Shown: positions 9,134 through 19,044, numbered from the stretch's first letter. The stretch: DNA of 64,000 nucleotides from Photobacterium proteolyticum (GCF_001939735.1 NZ_MJIL01000097.1:30835-94834); one strand, 5' to 3'. Notes: a model not told the origin generated them from the letters alone. Program-made: numbers and translations.

Positions 9134-9228
9134 TTTTATCTCTTTATTTATTTCGGCAGTCTTTAAAACGGTAGCACAATACGCGGTTATTAACAATTTG
9201 TCATAAAGCCGACTATCCTGTTAACCGC

Positions 9229-9250
9229 CACCCATATCCTTATTCATATC
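9229..9250 (+). promoter_or_regulatory. Putative TorR boxes upstream of torC
   Basis: Two CATAT-containing direct repeats, CACCCATATC and CTTATTCATAT, are spaced 12 bp apart. The second resembles the E. coli tor box CTGTTCATAT. They lie about 85-105 bp upstream of the torC start, between torR and torC. The same 9-mer CTTATTCAT occurs twice upstream of the second tor operon (49179 and 49425). Confidence 0.5.
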
Positions 9251-9332
9251 GCGGAATTAAGATTAAACCATAAAAAATTATACGTCACCGTTATTTACGG
9301 CAGACACTCATTCTTTTATGGAATCTTCCACT

Positions 9333-10499
9333 ATGAAAAAACTTTGGCAAAAGTTGATTAAACCAAGCAGCAAGTATCCAATTCTTGCACTGGTTTTAGT
9401 CGGTATCGGTATTACACTTGCGGGCACTTTTGTGGTCCACAAGGGCTTTCAAGTCACTTCGACTATCGAATTCTGTACCTCTTGCCACACCATGCAGCAG
9501 AACTACGACGAATACAAAGAAACTGTTCACTTCAAAAATGCTTCTGGTGTTCAAGCAATCTGTGTTGACTGTCACCAACCGAAAGACTTCCCGGGCAAAG
9601 TATTCCGCAAGCTCGAAGCAGCCAAAGATCTCTACCACCACTTCGTGACAGGTAAGATTGATACCCCTGAGAAATTCGAAGACCACCGTCTCGAAATGGC
9701 CCAGGCGGTTTGGGATCGAATGAGTGGCCAGAAATCCAAGACCTGTAAGAGCTGTCACTCTTACGACGACATGGATCACAGCAAGCAATCTGCTAAAGCG
9801 GCAATGGAAATGAAGAAGGCCGCAGCTGCCGACATGAACTGTATTGAGTGTCACAAAGGTATTGCACACGAACTACCGAACATGGCAGGCGGATTCCAGA
9901 AAGACTTCCAGGAGCTTCAGGCAACCGCTAACTCCCAAGGCGCCGCTGCCGAGACACTTTACTCGCTGGGTGAGAAAGATCTATTTGCCTCTGCGGATGC
10001 TAGCAGCAAAGCCGAAGGTAAGCTGCTTCCAGCCTCAGAAGTGACAGTGCTTGAGCGCAAAGACAACATGCTGAAGATCAAGGTTGACGGCTGGCTTGAA
10101 AAATCCGGCAAAGGCCGCGTAATGACCGAGTACATGGGTAAGCGTGTCTTCAAGGCAACCATTCGTGGCGATGTTAAGGCAACCCAGCAGCTAATCGAAG
10201 AACAAACTGACAGCGCCACTGACATTGTATGGCAGCACGTGTCTGTTGAAGCTTGGATCACAGCCGAAGACATGATCGACAACATCCAGCCAATCTGGAA
10301 CTACGCAGAAGATATCTACGGCTCGACCTGCAATGCCTGTCACGCCGCCCCAGACCCAGGCCACTTCACGGCGAACGGTTGGATCTCAGGCCTGAACGCA
10401 ATGAGTGCCTACTACCGTCTTAGTAAAACCGAAGAACGCACTCTGCTGAAGTACCTGCAGAACCACGGTAAAGACACCGGCGGCGCTGGCGCACACTAA
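9333..10499 (+). CDS. torC: Pentaheme c-type cytochrome TorC (operon 1)
   Basis: Membrane-anchored quinol-oxidising cytochrome of 388 residues that passes electrons to periplasmic TorA. It has an uncleaved N-terminal anchor (residues about 14-36), a NapC/NirT domain with four CXXCH motifs (CTSCH, CVDCH, CKSCH, CIECH), and a C-terminal domain with the fifth (CNACH). The length matches E. coli TorC (390). The second ATG is chosen because it gives the canonical MKKLW start and has GGAA upstream; the ATG at 9318 lacks a ribosome binding site. It is followed by torA and torD, the classical torCAD order. The C-terminal domain of TorC also acts in signalling to TorS in E. coli. Confidence 0.93.
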   Translation: MKKLWQKLIKPSSKYPILALVLVGIGITLAGTFVVHKGFQVTSTIEFCTSCHTMQQNYDEYKETVHFKNASGVQAICVDCHQPKDFPGKVFRKLEAAKDLYHHFVTGKIDTPEKFEDHRLEMAQAVWDRMSGQKSKTCKSCHSYDDMDHSKQSAKAAMEMKKAAAADMNCIECHKGIAHELPNMAGGFQKDFQELQATANSQGAAAETLYSLGEKDLFASADASSKAEGKLLPASEVTVLERKDNMLKIKVDGWLEKSGKGRVMTEYMGKRVFKATIRGDVKATQQLIEEQTDSATDIVWQHVSVEAWITAEDMIDNIQPIWNYAEDIYGSTCNACHAAPDPGHFTANGWISGLNAMSAYYRLSKTEERTLLKYLQNHGKDTGGAGAH

Positions 10500-10574
10500 T
10501 TCCTGATACGCGGTGGGGCAACAAGTACTCCCCCATCGCCTTTCGAAAAAGAATTTTAATTTAAGGATTTATCT

Positions 10575-13106
10575 ATGGCGACTCAAATTCTAAATAAAGG
10601 CGTTTCTCGCCGTCGCTTCCTATCCGGTATGGTTGCAGCAAGTGCTGCCACTGTAGTGGGCACAAGCCTGCTTGCTCCACGCAAAGCCATGGCTGCTACT
10701 GACACTAAAGCTACATTCACCGGAGACGTACTTTCAGGCTCTCACTGGGGTGCATTCCGTGCAAAAGTCGAGAATGGCGTCTGGGTTGATACTGTTCCGT
10801 TCGAGAAAGACAAGCACCCGACAACCATGATCAACGGCGTCCGTGAAGTTGTCTATAATCCGGCTCGTGTCAAATATCCAATGGTCCGTATCGACTGGCT
10901 GAAACACGGCTACAAGTCAGATACGACCCAACGTGGCGACAACCGTTTCGTTCGTGTGCCTTGGTCTCAGGCGCTTGACTTCTTCTACCACGAAATGGAG
11001 CGCGTTCAGAACTCATACGGACCTAGCGCACTATATGCTGGTCACACCGGTTGGCAGTCAGTCGGTAAACTGCACTCTGCCGGTACTATGATGAGCCGCG
11101 CAATCGGTCTTCACGGCACATACCTGGGCAAAATGGGTGACTACTCAACAGGTGCGGCGCAGGTTGTCCTGCCATACGTTGCCGGTGCGATGGAAGTCTA
11201 CGAGCAGCAGACATCATGGCCGTTGGTACTTGAGCACTCAGACACCATTGTTATCTGGGGCTCGGATCCGGTTAAAAACCTACAGGTTGGCTGGCTAGTA
11301 CCGGACCACAGTCCGTATGCCTACTACCATCAGCTTGCCGAGAAAGTGAAGAACAACGAGATCAAGGTGATCTACATTGATCCAGTTCGTTCTGATACTC
11401 AGAAACTTGTCGGCGGTGAGCAGGTGCCTGTTAACCCGCAGACTGACGTTCCGCTAATGCTGGCTATCGCTCATACCCTATACAGCGAGAATCTGTACAA
11501 CAAAGACTTTATCGCTGACTACACGACAGGTTTCGACAAGTTCGTTCCGTACCTGACAGGCGAGAAAGACGGTGTTGAGAAAACACCGGAATGGGCAGAA
11601 AAAATCTGTGGCATCAAGGCCGACGAGATCCGCGCCCTTGCTCGACAGATGGCTTCCGGCCGTACTCAGATCATCGGCGGCTGGTGTCTGCAGCGAATGC
11701 AGCACGGTGAGCAGTACGCGTGGATGCTGGTTGTTATTGCTGCGATGCTTGGCCAAATCGGCCTGCCGGGCGGTGGCTTCGGCTTTGGTTGGCACTACAA
11801 CGATGCTGGCTCGACAACGTCAAACGGTCCGTTGATGTCTGGCTTTAGCGGTGTGACTGGCGTTGATCCTATCCACAACGGTTCATTCAAAGGCTACTCG
11901 ACCTACATCCCTGTAGCGCGCTTCGTTGACTGTATTGAAAATCCAGGCAAGACCATTCAATGGAACGGCCACGATGTGAAGTACCCTGAAATGAAGATGG
12001 CGGTCTTCTGTGGTAACAACCCGTTCCATCACCACCAGGATCGCAACAAGATGATCAAGGTGTGGCGCAAGCTTGAAACGGTTGTGTCTGTTGATCACCA
12101 GTGGACGGCGACCTGTCGTTTTGCCGATATCGTTCTGCCGGCAACAACAACGCACGAACGTAACGACATCGAACAGTACGGTAACCACTCGAACGCAGGT
12201 GTGATTGCCCTGCCGAAAGTTGTCGAGCCTATGTTCGAAGCGAAAGACGACTTTGATATCTTCCGTGAACTGTGCCGTCGCTACGACCGCGAAGAAGCCT
12301 TCACCGGCGGTAAAACGCAAATGGAATGGATCGAGCAGATCTATAACGGTGCTCGCCTGCAGGGCCGCGGCCTTGGCGTGCGTATGCCAAACTTCAAAAA
12401 GTTCTGGGAAGGCGAAGGCTTTGTCGAGTTCCCGGCTGGTAAAGAGTGGGTTCGTCACGAGTCTTTCCGTAAAGAACCGGATCTTGAGCCTCTAGGTACA
12501 GCCTCGGGTCTGATCGAAATCTACTGTAAGACAATCGCAGAAATGGGCTATGACGACTGTCAGGGCCACCCAATGTGGTTTGAGAAGAACGAGCGCAGCC
12601 ACGGTGGCCCGCGTTCTAACAAGTTCCCGATCAACTTGCAAAGCACGCACCCGAAACACCGCCTGCACTCGCAGCTGTGTTCATCAACCGAGCACCGTGC
12701 AACCTATTCAGTCGCAGACCGTGAGCCGATCTACATCAACACGGAAGACGCAAAAGCACGTGGTATTAAGTCTGGTGATATTGTTCGCGTATTTAACGAC
12801 CGCGGCCAGGTGCTTGCCGGTGCTGTTGTTACCGATGACTACAAGTCGGGTGTTTGCCGTATTCATGAGGGCGCATGGTATAGCCCGCTGGAAGGTGGCA
12901 AGGCGGGTACAATCTGCACCTACGGTGATCCAAACGTTCTAACTCAGGATGTGGGTTCATCGAAACTGGCACAAGCTACATCAGCGGCATCTGCACTGGT
13001 CGATATTGAAAAATATACCGGTAAGGTACCGGCTGTAACTGGCTTCAGCGGCCCGGAAGAAGTAACGGACATTAACCCGTTATTCCCGGCGATGGATCTG
13101 GCGTAA
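10575..13106 (+). CDS. torA: Trimethylamine-N-oxide reductase TorA (operon 1)
   Basis: Periplasmic molybdopterin reductase of 843 residues that reduces TMAO to trimethylamine as terminal electron acceptor. A twin-arginine signal (SRRRFLSG, hydrophobic core, AMA cleavage at about residue 40) shows folded export after cofactor insertion. SGSHWGAF just after the signal is the TorA/BisC hallmark, and the Mo-coordinating serine lies in MGDYSTGAAQ near residue 193. No N-terminal Fe-S cysteine motif is present, as expected for TorA. The ribosome binding site AAGGATTTATCT precedes the ATG. It is the middle gene of torCAD and has a paralogue at 51019-53481. Confidence 0.95.
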   Translation: MATQILNKGVSRRRFLSGMVAASAATVVGTSLLAPRKAMAATDTKATFTGDVLSGSHWGAFRAKVENGVWVDTVPFEKDKHPTTMINGVREVVYNPARVKYPMVRIDWLKHGYKSDTTQRGDNRFVRVPWSQALDFFYHEMERVQNSYGPSALYAGHTGWQSVGKLHSAGTMMSRAIGLHGTYLGKMGDYSTGAAQVVLPYVAGAMEVYEQQTSWPLVLEHSDTIVIWGSDPVKNLQVGWLVPDHSPYAYYHQLAEKVKNNEIKVIYIDPVRSDTQKLVGGEQVPVNPQTDVPLMLAIAHTLYSENLYNKDFIADYTTGFDKFVPYLTGEKDGVEKTPEWAEKICGIKADEIRALARQMASGRTQIIGGWCLQRMQHGEQYAWMLVVIAAMLGQIGLPGGGFGFGWHYNDAGSTTSNGPLMSGFSGVTGVDPIHNGSFKGYSTYIPVARFVDCIENPGKTIQWNGHDVKYPEMKMAVFCGNNPFHHHQDRNKMIKVWRKLETVVSVDHQWTATCRFADIVLPATTTHERNDIEQYGNHSNAGVIALPKVVEPMFEAKDDFDIFRELCRRYDREEAFTGGKTQMEWIEQIYNGARLQGRGLGVRMPNFKKFWEGEGFVEFPAGKEWVRHESFRKEPDLEPLGTASGLIEIYCKTIAEMGYDDCQGHPMWFEKNERSHGGPRSNKFPINLQSTHPKHRLHSQLCSSTEHRATYSVADREPIYINTEDAKARGIKSGDIVRVFNDRGQVLAGAVVTDDYKSGVCRIHEGAWYSPLEGGKAGTICTYGDPNVLTQDVGSSKLAQATSAASALVDIEKYTGKVPAVTGFSGPEEVTDINPLFPAMDLA

Positions 13107-13118
13107 GCTGACTTTGGC

Positions 13119-13144
13119 TGCCGGGGGCTAATTGGCTCCCGGTA
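13119..13144 (+). other. Intercistronic hairpin between torA and torD
   Basis: CCGGGGGC pairs with GCTCCCGG (one G-U pair) 14 bases after the torA stop. Without a U-tract it is more likely a processing or mRNA-stability structure, or partial terminator, than a full stop. Confidence 0.5.
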
Positions 13145-13314
13145 CCTACTAAGTTTACAGGTACGGCCCGTTTTTATTACCTTTTATACCTATAAAGAGC
13201 CTATTCTCATATAATCATTCATTAAGTTAATGTTCTATCTGAATATGTTTTATGCAAACCGGCAGGATGACATTTTAAACCTTATAAGCCGGAACGCTTT
13301 ACTCTGGAGTGCCC

Positions 13315-13968
13315 ATGCAAGAGTTTATTGCTTTCAACGAACAACGTGCAGAAATTTACTGGTGGATGTCTTCTCTTCTATCTCGTGAACTCACACAAGA
13401 AGATATCACTGAATATCATGGCGGAGAGATGTACACATTCTTGTCCGGCCTTGGTATGACACCGGAGCTGAAACAACCTGTCGAAGCATTTCGTGATGCT
13501 TTGAAAAAGCTAGAGGCCCGAGAAGATGCGCAACTTGAGTTGGCGGCAGATTTTTGTGGCCTGTTCCTAAGCACACCTAAAACCGGTGCCCTGCCCTACG
13601 CGTCTATGTATGTTGGCGAAAGTGGCCTGCTAAATGACAAGCCGGCGCAGGATATGAACAAGCTAATGACGGAATACAATATTGCCCAGCGTAAGGAGTT
13701 CAACGAACCCGCTGACCACATTGCCGTCGAGTTAGACTTCATGGGCAACCTGATCATTCTAGCCAACCAGCAGGAAGACGAGCAAAAAGCAGAAGATGTC
13801 ATGCAGGCACAGCATAAGTTCCTTGAAACCATGTTACTGAACTGGTTGCCTGCCTTTTCCCAGGCATGTAGTGCCCGAGATAAATTTGGTTTCTATGCTG
13901 CGGCAGTCGATCTGCTGCTGGCATTCTGTAAATTAGATACCGCCTTCCTGGCGGGTGAAGAACAATAA
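13315..13968 (+). CDS. torD: TorA-specific chaperone TorD
   Basis: Cytoplasmic all-helical chaperone of 217 residues that binds the TorA twin-arginine signal and apoenzyme and assists molybdenum cofactor insertion. The family motif region [14 protein letters not shown] near residues 122-136 is clear (the E-P-x-D-H motif of the TorD/DmsD family). The ATG at 13315 is chosen because TGGAG lies 6 bases upstream; a GTG two codons earlier overlaps that site. It is the third gene of torCAD, separated from torA by 208 bp. No second torD accompanies the torA paralogue at 51 kb, so this chaperone may serve both. Confidence 0.93.
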   Translation: MQEFIAFNEQRAEIYWWMSSLLSRELTQEDITEYHGGEMYTFLSGLGMTPELKQPVEAFRDALKKLEAREDAQLELAADFCGLFLSTPKTGALPYASMYVGESGLLNDKPAQDMNKLMTEYNIAQRKEFNEPADHIAVELDFMGNLIILANQQEDEQKAEDVMQAQHKFLETMLLNWLPAFSQACSARDKFGFYAAAVDLLLAFCKLDTAFLAGEEQ

Positions 13969-14011
13969 TCCAATCAGCCTATCACCAAGGCTGAAATCAC
14001 TATCTCATGTT

Positions 14012-14038
14012 GCCGGCAGATGGATTGCCGGCTTTTTT
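14012..14038 (+). terminator. Intrinsic terminator of torCAD
   Basis: GCCGGCA and TGCCGGC arms with a 7-base loop, followed by TTTTTT. Confidence 0.92.
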
Positions 14039-14170
14039 CTACCGTTTTCTCACCATACCGCCTCCCACTATCTGTTCAGCTAACGCACAGCTTTCATGAC
14101 ATTTAACTGACATTTCTCACTTTGCGCTCCGTTAGATTAAAGACATACAGACAACAAAGAGATATCAGTA

Positions 14171-14737
14171 ATGCATAATATCAATACTATTACGAAACCA
14201 TCCCCTGCCATGAAGAGCTGGTTTATTAAAATGTCTTTGCCTCTGGTACTTTTATCCATGATGTTGCTGGCTCCGCAGGTAAATGCCAGCAATGTATCAG
14301 CTGATTCACCGACAGCAAAAAAAGAGACGGTAAACAGAATTAACGCAATTCAACGCGATCTCACCAGTATCCGGCAGCAAACCCTGCAAAAGAACCCTGA
14401 GCTTGCCGAACAGGCCAAACAACTTGAGCATGACTTTAAGAAAAAGGCCGATGAAATTGGTTATGAGCCAGAAGAGTTCATTACCAAGGCCCAAGAGATC
14501 CAGGAACAAGTAAGAGACACTTCGCTCAGCGACGAGGAGCGCAGCGAACTTATTCAGGAATTTGCCGCTGCCAAGCAAAAAATGGCCGAACAGCGCCAGG
14601 CTATTCTTGACGACAAAGAGCTAATGGCCAAACAAGACAAGCTTCAGGAAGACATGCTAGTTGCAATGAAGGCGCAAGATCCGAAAACAGAACAGCTTGT
14701 CGAAGAACTCAACACGCTCGTAAGAACCATTCAGTAG
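14171..14737 (+). CDS. Secreted or membrane-anchored coiled-coil protein, unknown
   Basis: Encodes 188 residues. A polar N-terminal stretch of about 20 residues is followed by a hydrophobic segment (residues 22-36) and VNASN, consistent with a signal peptide or signal anchor. The rest is highly charged and helical, rich in Glu, Lys and Gln with heptad-like spacing, so a long coiled coil is likely. A purine-rich AAGAGAT lies about 10 bases upstream of the ATG. Monocistronic between torD and a convergent response regulator gene. I recognise no family, and a link to TMAO respiration is only positional. Confidence 0.6.
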   Translation: MHNINTITKPSPAMKSWFIKMSLPLVLLSMMLLAPQVNASNVSADSPTAKKETVNRINAIQRDLTSIRQQTLQKNPELAEQAKQLEHDFKKKADEIGYEPEEFITKAQEIQEQVRDTSLSDEERSELIQEFAAAKQKMAEQRQAILDDKELMAKQDKLQEDMLVAMKAQDPKTEQLVEELNTLVRTIQ

Positions 14738-14767
14738 TGCAACACACTCTGAACCTGTAAAAACAAT

Positions 14768-14806
14768 GCAACCTGTCAGTTTTAATCCCTTGTTCTGACA
14801 GGTTGT
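14768..14806. terminator. Hairpin between convergent genes
   Basis: CAACCTGTCAG pairs with CTGACAGGTTG (11 bp) around a 15-base loop, 31 bases after the coiled-coil gene. No long U-tract follows on either strand, so termination efficiency is uncertain. Confidence 0.5.
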
Positions 14807-14864
14807 ATCTAGGCTTGCTGAAACTTGGCAATTCAAAAACCAATCATACCACCACCAAAGTGAC

Positions 14865-15476
14865 CTAACTCAGTAGTTCAAGGATCCTTTGCCCTTCAAA
14901 TGCAAGTTGAATGCCCGAGGACACCCCCATCTTCTTAAATAAATTATGGCGATGAATTTCGGCTGTTCGTAATGCAATACATAATTCATCAGCAATTACT
15001 TTGTTTGTTTTACCCTGAATAATGAGTGGAATAAGGTCTTTTTCCCGCTCTGTCAAGGTAGCGACTTTCGCTTTCAAATCGTCGCTACTCTGTCTTGACA
15101 TTGAAATGCTAAGAGCCAAATCCTGTGCCTGCGTAACCGCATTACAAAGCTCCTCGCCATTAACAGGCTTTTGCAGTAAATCATTGGCACCACGTTTAAA
15201 CGCAAGTTTAGTAATTTCCACATTGGCATGCCCGGTAAGAAATACAATAACCAAACATGTTTGATGTTCACATAGTGTTTTTTGCAACTCCAGACCATCA
15301 ATACCTGGCATATTAATATCTAACAGCACGACACCGGGATTGGCCGTATCAACCTGGCTTAAAAAACTCTCGGCATCCGGAAACGTATATACATCCAACC
15401 CTTCCCCTTCCAATAACCAGGATACCGAATCGATTATGGCAATATCATCGTCGACCAAATAAACCGGACAAGACAT
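14865..15476 (-). CDS. FixJ/TtrR-type response regulator
   Basis: Two-domain response regulator of 203 residues. The receiver domain has the acidic cluster DDD at 9-11, phospho-acceptor Asp53 (LLDINMPG) and Lys at about 103 (LLQKPV). The LuxR/FixJ-type helix-turn-helix at the C terminus begins LTEREKDLIPLI. It lies two bases downstream of the sensor kinase gene, so they form a pair. The kinase's PhnD-like sensor is the TtrS architecture, making this a TtrR-like regulator. Its obvious target is the divergent flavoprotein operon rather than a tetrathionate reductase, since no ttrBCA genes are present here. Confidence 0.85.
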   Translation of the reverse strand: MSCPVYLVDDDIAIIDSVSWLLEGEGLDVYTFPDAESFLSQVDTANPGVVLLDINMPGIDGLELQKTLCEHQTCLVIVFLTGHANVEITKLAFKRGANDLLQKPVNGEELCNAVTQAQDLALSISMSRQSSDDLKAKVATLTEREKDLIPLIIQGKTNKVIADELCIALRTAEIHRHNLFKKMGVSSGIQLAFEGQRILELLS

Positions 15477-15478
15477 AA

Positions 15479-17245
15479 TTATTCCTCTTCTACTGTTAGT
15501 GGCAAGGTGATAAGAAAACGAGTCCCCAATGCTTGTTGGTAAGCGCTGATGGTACCATTATGCGACTCGATGATCCGCTTGCATATCACCATCCCAAGCC
15601 CCAACCCTTCAGGCTTGCTGCTTTGGAAAGGCATAAATAACTGCTGTAGTTGTGCATCAGAAATACCACAGCCACTATCTGAAAGCTCAATAGTTAAGAC
15701 CTGCTCATCATCATCAACACGTATAGCAATCTCCTTTGGGTTACTAGAAGAAACTTTTAGCGCATCAATACTATTTTGAATAAGGTTGGCAATCACTTGC
15801 TGGATCAATACGGGATCGATATAGATACGCGTATTGCAAATATCCGTGTTCAGCTGAATATTCTGGCGTTTAAGAGTGTGCTGAAAAGTCAGCAATGTAT
15901 TGTTAATCAATGACCTAATTGAAACACTTTTTTTTTCATGACTATGGATTTTCATGAAGTTGCGCATTCGCTGGATGATTTCGCTAGCATTCAGTGTCTG
16001 CTGTTCAATCTTTTCTAGCGCTATTAAGAGTTCCTGCGGGTCGAGCTTTGAGCGTTCAACTCTCCGTTTACAGCCGGTGGCATAGGTACTGATTGCCATT
16101 AATGGCTGATTCAGCTCATGGGCTACACCCGAGGCCAACTCGCCACTCAATAAGATACGCTGTGCCTTGTAAAGTTGATTTGTCTCTCTCTCCAACTGAT
16201 TAGTTGTCTGCTTGTGCTGCTCAATCTCTTCACGGAGCTGGGCTGATCGGACATGAACAAGATAGTTAACACGTAAGTGATAGCAGACAAACAGTAATAG
16301 CAAGCCAGTAGCAACCATGAGCCAGCCCCGATATTGCATCCAGATGCGGGTCAAGTACGAAGGCTGGAGACTCAGCCCAATCTCATCCATCAACTGGTAG
16401 ATAGCACTGTCATCAATAGGCACAGACCAACCACCATAGAGGCCAGACACAGCTATTTGGCTTGTCGGAGGTATCGTGAGCAGAATTCTGGCAATATGGT
16501 TAGCATAGTCTGCCGGTACGTGCTTCATACGCGCCAGAGTCCAGTTTGGGTAGAGCTGGCTAGATGTATGGCAAGTAAAAGCAGATTCTGGCACCTGCCG
16601 GCGCACCACTTTTAATGCATTCGCGGGAATAGTGCCATCCCGTACTTTCCTTTCTAACAGGCAAGTCGGTGCGATAGCAAAGTCAGACTCACCCTTTAGT
16701 ACCTCAGTTAACAAATTCTGCTGTGGGTAACCAATAAATGACAGCTTCTTTAGATCCTCCTTCTCAACCCCCTCGGACATAAACTCCCTGAGCATAACTT
16801 TAAAGCCACCAAAAGCATTCTCGCTAACCGACACAATGGAGCGATTACGTAACGCTTTAAGAGTTACAATTTCCGGCTCGTCTGCCCGGGCTATCAGAGC
16901 GGAACCAATAGCATGTCTAGCATCACCATGGAACGGATTAAGATTGAGCATTTTCACTGCCTGGTGATTGTACTTATACATCAGGAATTTAATGCCGTTA
17001 GTTAAGGTGAAATCAATAAGGCCACTACTTACCAGGCTATCTAAAGTCGGAATATCAGCAGGTACTATCACAAAGTGATAGTCCGGTAATGCATAGTTGA
17101 GGTAGTCAATAGTCGGCTGCCAGCGCGTTAACGTATAGGCAGGTCCGTTAAATGCGAGCACACCAATTCTGACCAGTTTCTGCTCGGCAAAAGTCGAAAA
17201 ACTGAGAAACAAGCTCACTGCGAATATCAGAAGGTTTGTTTTCAA
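15479..17245 (-). CDS. TtrS-like sensor histidine kinase with PhnD-type periplasmic domain
   Basis: Membrane sensor kinase of 588 residues. Signal peptide (residues 1-20), a periplasmic phosphonate-binding-like (PhnD superfamily) domain to about residue 305, one transmembrane helix near 308-325, a short coiled coil, then HisKA with GVAHELNQPL (phospho-accepting His) and a HATPase domain with N-box NLIQNSID, GCGIS and GLGLGM motifs. Architecture and length match TtrS, the tetrathionate sensor. The start codon is TTG with GAGG 9 bases upstream, giving a canonical signal peptide. It is divergent from the flavoprotein reductase operon, so it probably senses that operon's periplasmic acceptor. Confidence 0.87.
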   Translation of the reverse strand: MKTNLLIFAVSLFLSFSTFAEQKLVRIGVLAFNGPAYTLTRWQPTIDYLNYALPDYHFVIVPADIPTLDSLVSSGLIDFTLTNGIKFLMYKYNHQAVKMLNLNPFHGDARHAIGSALIARADEPEIVTLKALRNRSIVSVSENAFGGFKVMLREFMSEGVEKEDLKKLSFIGYPQQNLLTEVLKGESDFAIAPTCLLERKVRDGTIPANALKVVRRQVPESAFTCHTSSQLYPNWTLARMKHVPADYANHIARILLTIPPTSQIAVSGLYGGWSVPIDDSAIYQLMDEIGLSLQPSYLTRIWMQYRGWLMVATGLLLLFVCYHLRVNYLVHVRSAQLREEIEQHKQTTNQLERETNQLYKAQRILLSGELASGVAHELNQPLMAISTYATGCKRRVERSKLDPQELLIALEKIEQQTLNASEIIQRMRNFMKIHSHEKKSVSIRSLINNTLLTFQHTLKRQNIQLNTDICNTRIYIDPVLIQQVIANLIQNSIDALKVSSSNPKEIAIRVDDDEQVLTIELSDSGCGISDAQLQQLFMPFQSSKPEGLGLGMVICKRIIESHNGTISAYQQALGTRFLITLPLTVEEE

Positions 17246-17438
17246 TGGCGTAGCCTCAGCAATCGTTTGTTCAAATCTGTGTTTAGCCTCTCATATTGAT
17301 AGAAAGCTTTTTTGCTGTAGATCAATCATCAAGGGGAACTGCGGTTTACCACTATAGAGGTACTCGCAGCCACTGCGCACAATACTCCATATCTTATTGA
17401 GAACAACAGTACGCAGCAATGTACATGGAGCAAAAGTT
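17246..17438. promoter_or_regulatory. Divergent control region with FNR-like box
   Basis: Shared regulatory region between the sensor kinase and the flavoprotein operon. TTGCT-GTAG-ATCAA at 17312-17325 matches the FNR consensus at 9 of 10 positions, about 115-125 bp upstream of the flavoprotein start. This fits oxygen-repressed expression. I could not identify the response-regulator operator by eye. Confidence 0.55.
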
Positions 17439-19034
17439 ATGTCTGAAAGTAATTCACGTCGTAGTTTCTTAAAACTGGGTTTAGGTGCAGCAGCCATAGC
17501 CCCGGTATCAGCGCTTGGCCTGTCATCAGCAGCTTTTGCTGCCACTAATCCTAACAACATCCAGTGGGATGACGAGATGGACGTACTCGTCATTGGCTCT
17601 GGCATGGCCGGAATGATTGCAGCGATTCGCGCAGCAGAAACCGATGCAAACGCAAAAGTTGTTGTAGCAGATAAAATGTCACGGCTGGGTGGTTCATCGC
17701 TGATCTCGGGCCTGAATATGGCTGTTGTCGGTTCTGATCTGCAGCAGAATATCGGGGTTACCGATGATTCATGGGAGTTGCTACTAAAAGATATTGAACG
17801 AGAAGCAAAAGGCTACAACCATCGAGAACTAACCGAAGTAGCAGCAAAAGGGACGTTAAAACTGTATAACTTCCTCAAAGAGCATGGTGTGAAATATGAC
17901 ATGTCGATCGGTGGCGGAACGGGTGTCAAAAAGCTTGGTGGTCACTCAAGAGCTCGTTGCGTCTGGCCCCAAGGTGGGGGTACCGAGGTTATCAAAAAAC
18001 TACAAGGGTACTGTAGTAGTCAATTAACCAATGTTGAGATACGCAAAAAAATTCTTCTTGACGAGATCCTGCGAAATGACGAAGGCCGGGTCATTGGCGT
18101 AAAAGTCCGTGAAAAATATCGCTTTAGCAGAAAACATGACGATCTGGGTGACAACGACAACCCGACCATCAACGGCTCAGGCAAGGTGAAATACTACAAA
18201 GTTAAGCGTGGTCTGGTAATGGCAACTGGCGGCTATAACCAAGACCGTAAATTCCGTGGTGATGAAGTCGGTACTATGTATAACGCAGCTTCAACCACCC
18301 AGCCTGGTGCAACAGGGGGCGCAATCAAAGCGATGATCAAGGCCGGATTTAAGCCAATCCATATGACCCTGTTCCGTTTTGCTTTCCCTATTCCAACCGA
18401 AGATATTCGATGGGGTATTCTGGTAAACCCTCGTACAGGTGAGCGCTTTGTTGATGAGTACAACAACAATGATCGTCAAGCTATTGGCATGGCGATTCTC
18501 GAAGAACGCCGCCACATTGATGGTGAGCACACTGTGCTGATTTATGATCAGAAAGGGGCTGAGCATTACCATGACCAACAGCGTTTCCATCTGTCTCTTG
18601 AAGGCAAAAACGGTATCAACGGTACTATTTGGAAATTCGATACCTTAGAAGCGCTGGCTGATAATTTCAAAATGAATACCAGCCTGCTTAAAGCCAATAT
18701 AGATAAATACAACAAAAATATGGCGCGTGATCAGGACGAGTTCCATAAGCCCAAAGCCATACTAAAAGAAGCCTCTTCTATCTCTCAGCCGCCTTACTAC
18801 GCAATGCAACTTAACCCTCGTTACAACTATGCGCAAGGAGGAGCAATGATCACGCCGAAAGCAGAAGCGGTTGATGTGGTAACGGGTGAACCGATCAAAG
18901 GGGCATTCGTATGCGGAGAAGCATCTGCTGGTACCTACGGCTATATCCGCTTAACGGCATGCTCAACAATCGATTGTGGGACATTCGGTATGGTAGCTGG
19001 TGAAAACGCTGCAAAAACAGAGCCTTGGGCATAA
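17439..19034 (+). CDS. Tat-exported FAD reductase, fumarate-reductase/flavocytochrome c family
   Basis: Periplasmic flavoprotein of 531 residues. Twin-arginine signal SRRSFLKLG at residues 6-14, cleavage near AFA at 34; FAD-binding fold GSGMAG at 53-58; second FAD region MATGGYNQD at 261-269; ERFVDEYNNNDR at 335-346; C-terminal RLTACSTIDCGTFG near 504-517. It belongs with the flavoprotein subunits of fumarate, urocanate and methacrylate reductases, with the haems on separate proteins encoded just downstream. The Arg of the TTRD motif that donates the proton in fumarate reductases appears to be Asn344 here, so the acceptor is probably not fumarate. GGAG precedes the chosen ATG; earlier in-frame starts would spoil the Tat signal. 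Confidence 0.85.
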   Translation: MSESNSRRSFLKLGLGAAAIAPVSALGLSSAAFAATNPNNIQWDDEMDVLVIGSGMAGMIAAIRAAETDANAKVVVADKMSRLGGSSLISGLNMAVVGSDLQQNIGVTDDSWELLLKDIEREAKGYNHRELTEVAAKGTLKLYNFLKEHGVKYDMSIGGGTGVKKLGGHSRARCVWPQGGGTEVIKKLQGYCSSQLTNVEIRKKILLDEILRNDEGRVIGVKVREKYRFSRKHDDLGDNDNPTINGSGKVKYYKVKRGLVMATGGYNQDRKFRGDEVGTMYNAASTTQPGATGGAIKAMIKAGFKPIHMTLFRFAFPIPTEDIRWGILVNPRTGERFVDEYNNNDRQAIGMAILEERRHIDGEHTVLIYDQKGAEHYHDQQRFHLSLEGKNGINGTIWKFDTLEALADNFKMNTSLLKANIDKYNKNMARDQDEFHKPKAILKEASSISQPPYYAMQLNPRYNYAQGGAMITPKAEAVDVVTGEPIKGAFVCGEASAGTYGYIRLTACSTIDCGTFGMVAGENAAKTEPWA

Positions 19035-19044
19035 GACTTTCTCT

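Noticed and set aside
11883-12458. 191-codon open frame antisense to torA
   Set aside because: It lies wholly inside torA, has no ribosome binding site or family match, and a similar shadow exists in torA2; it follows from codon bias.
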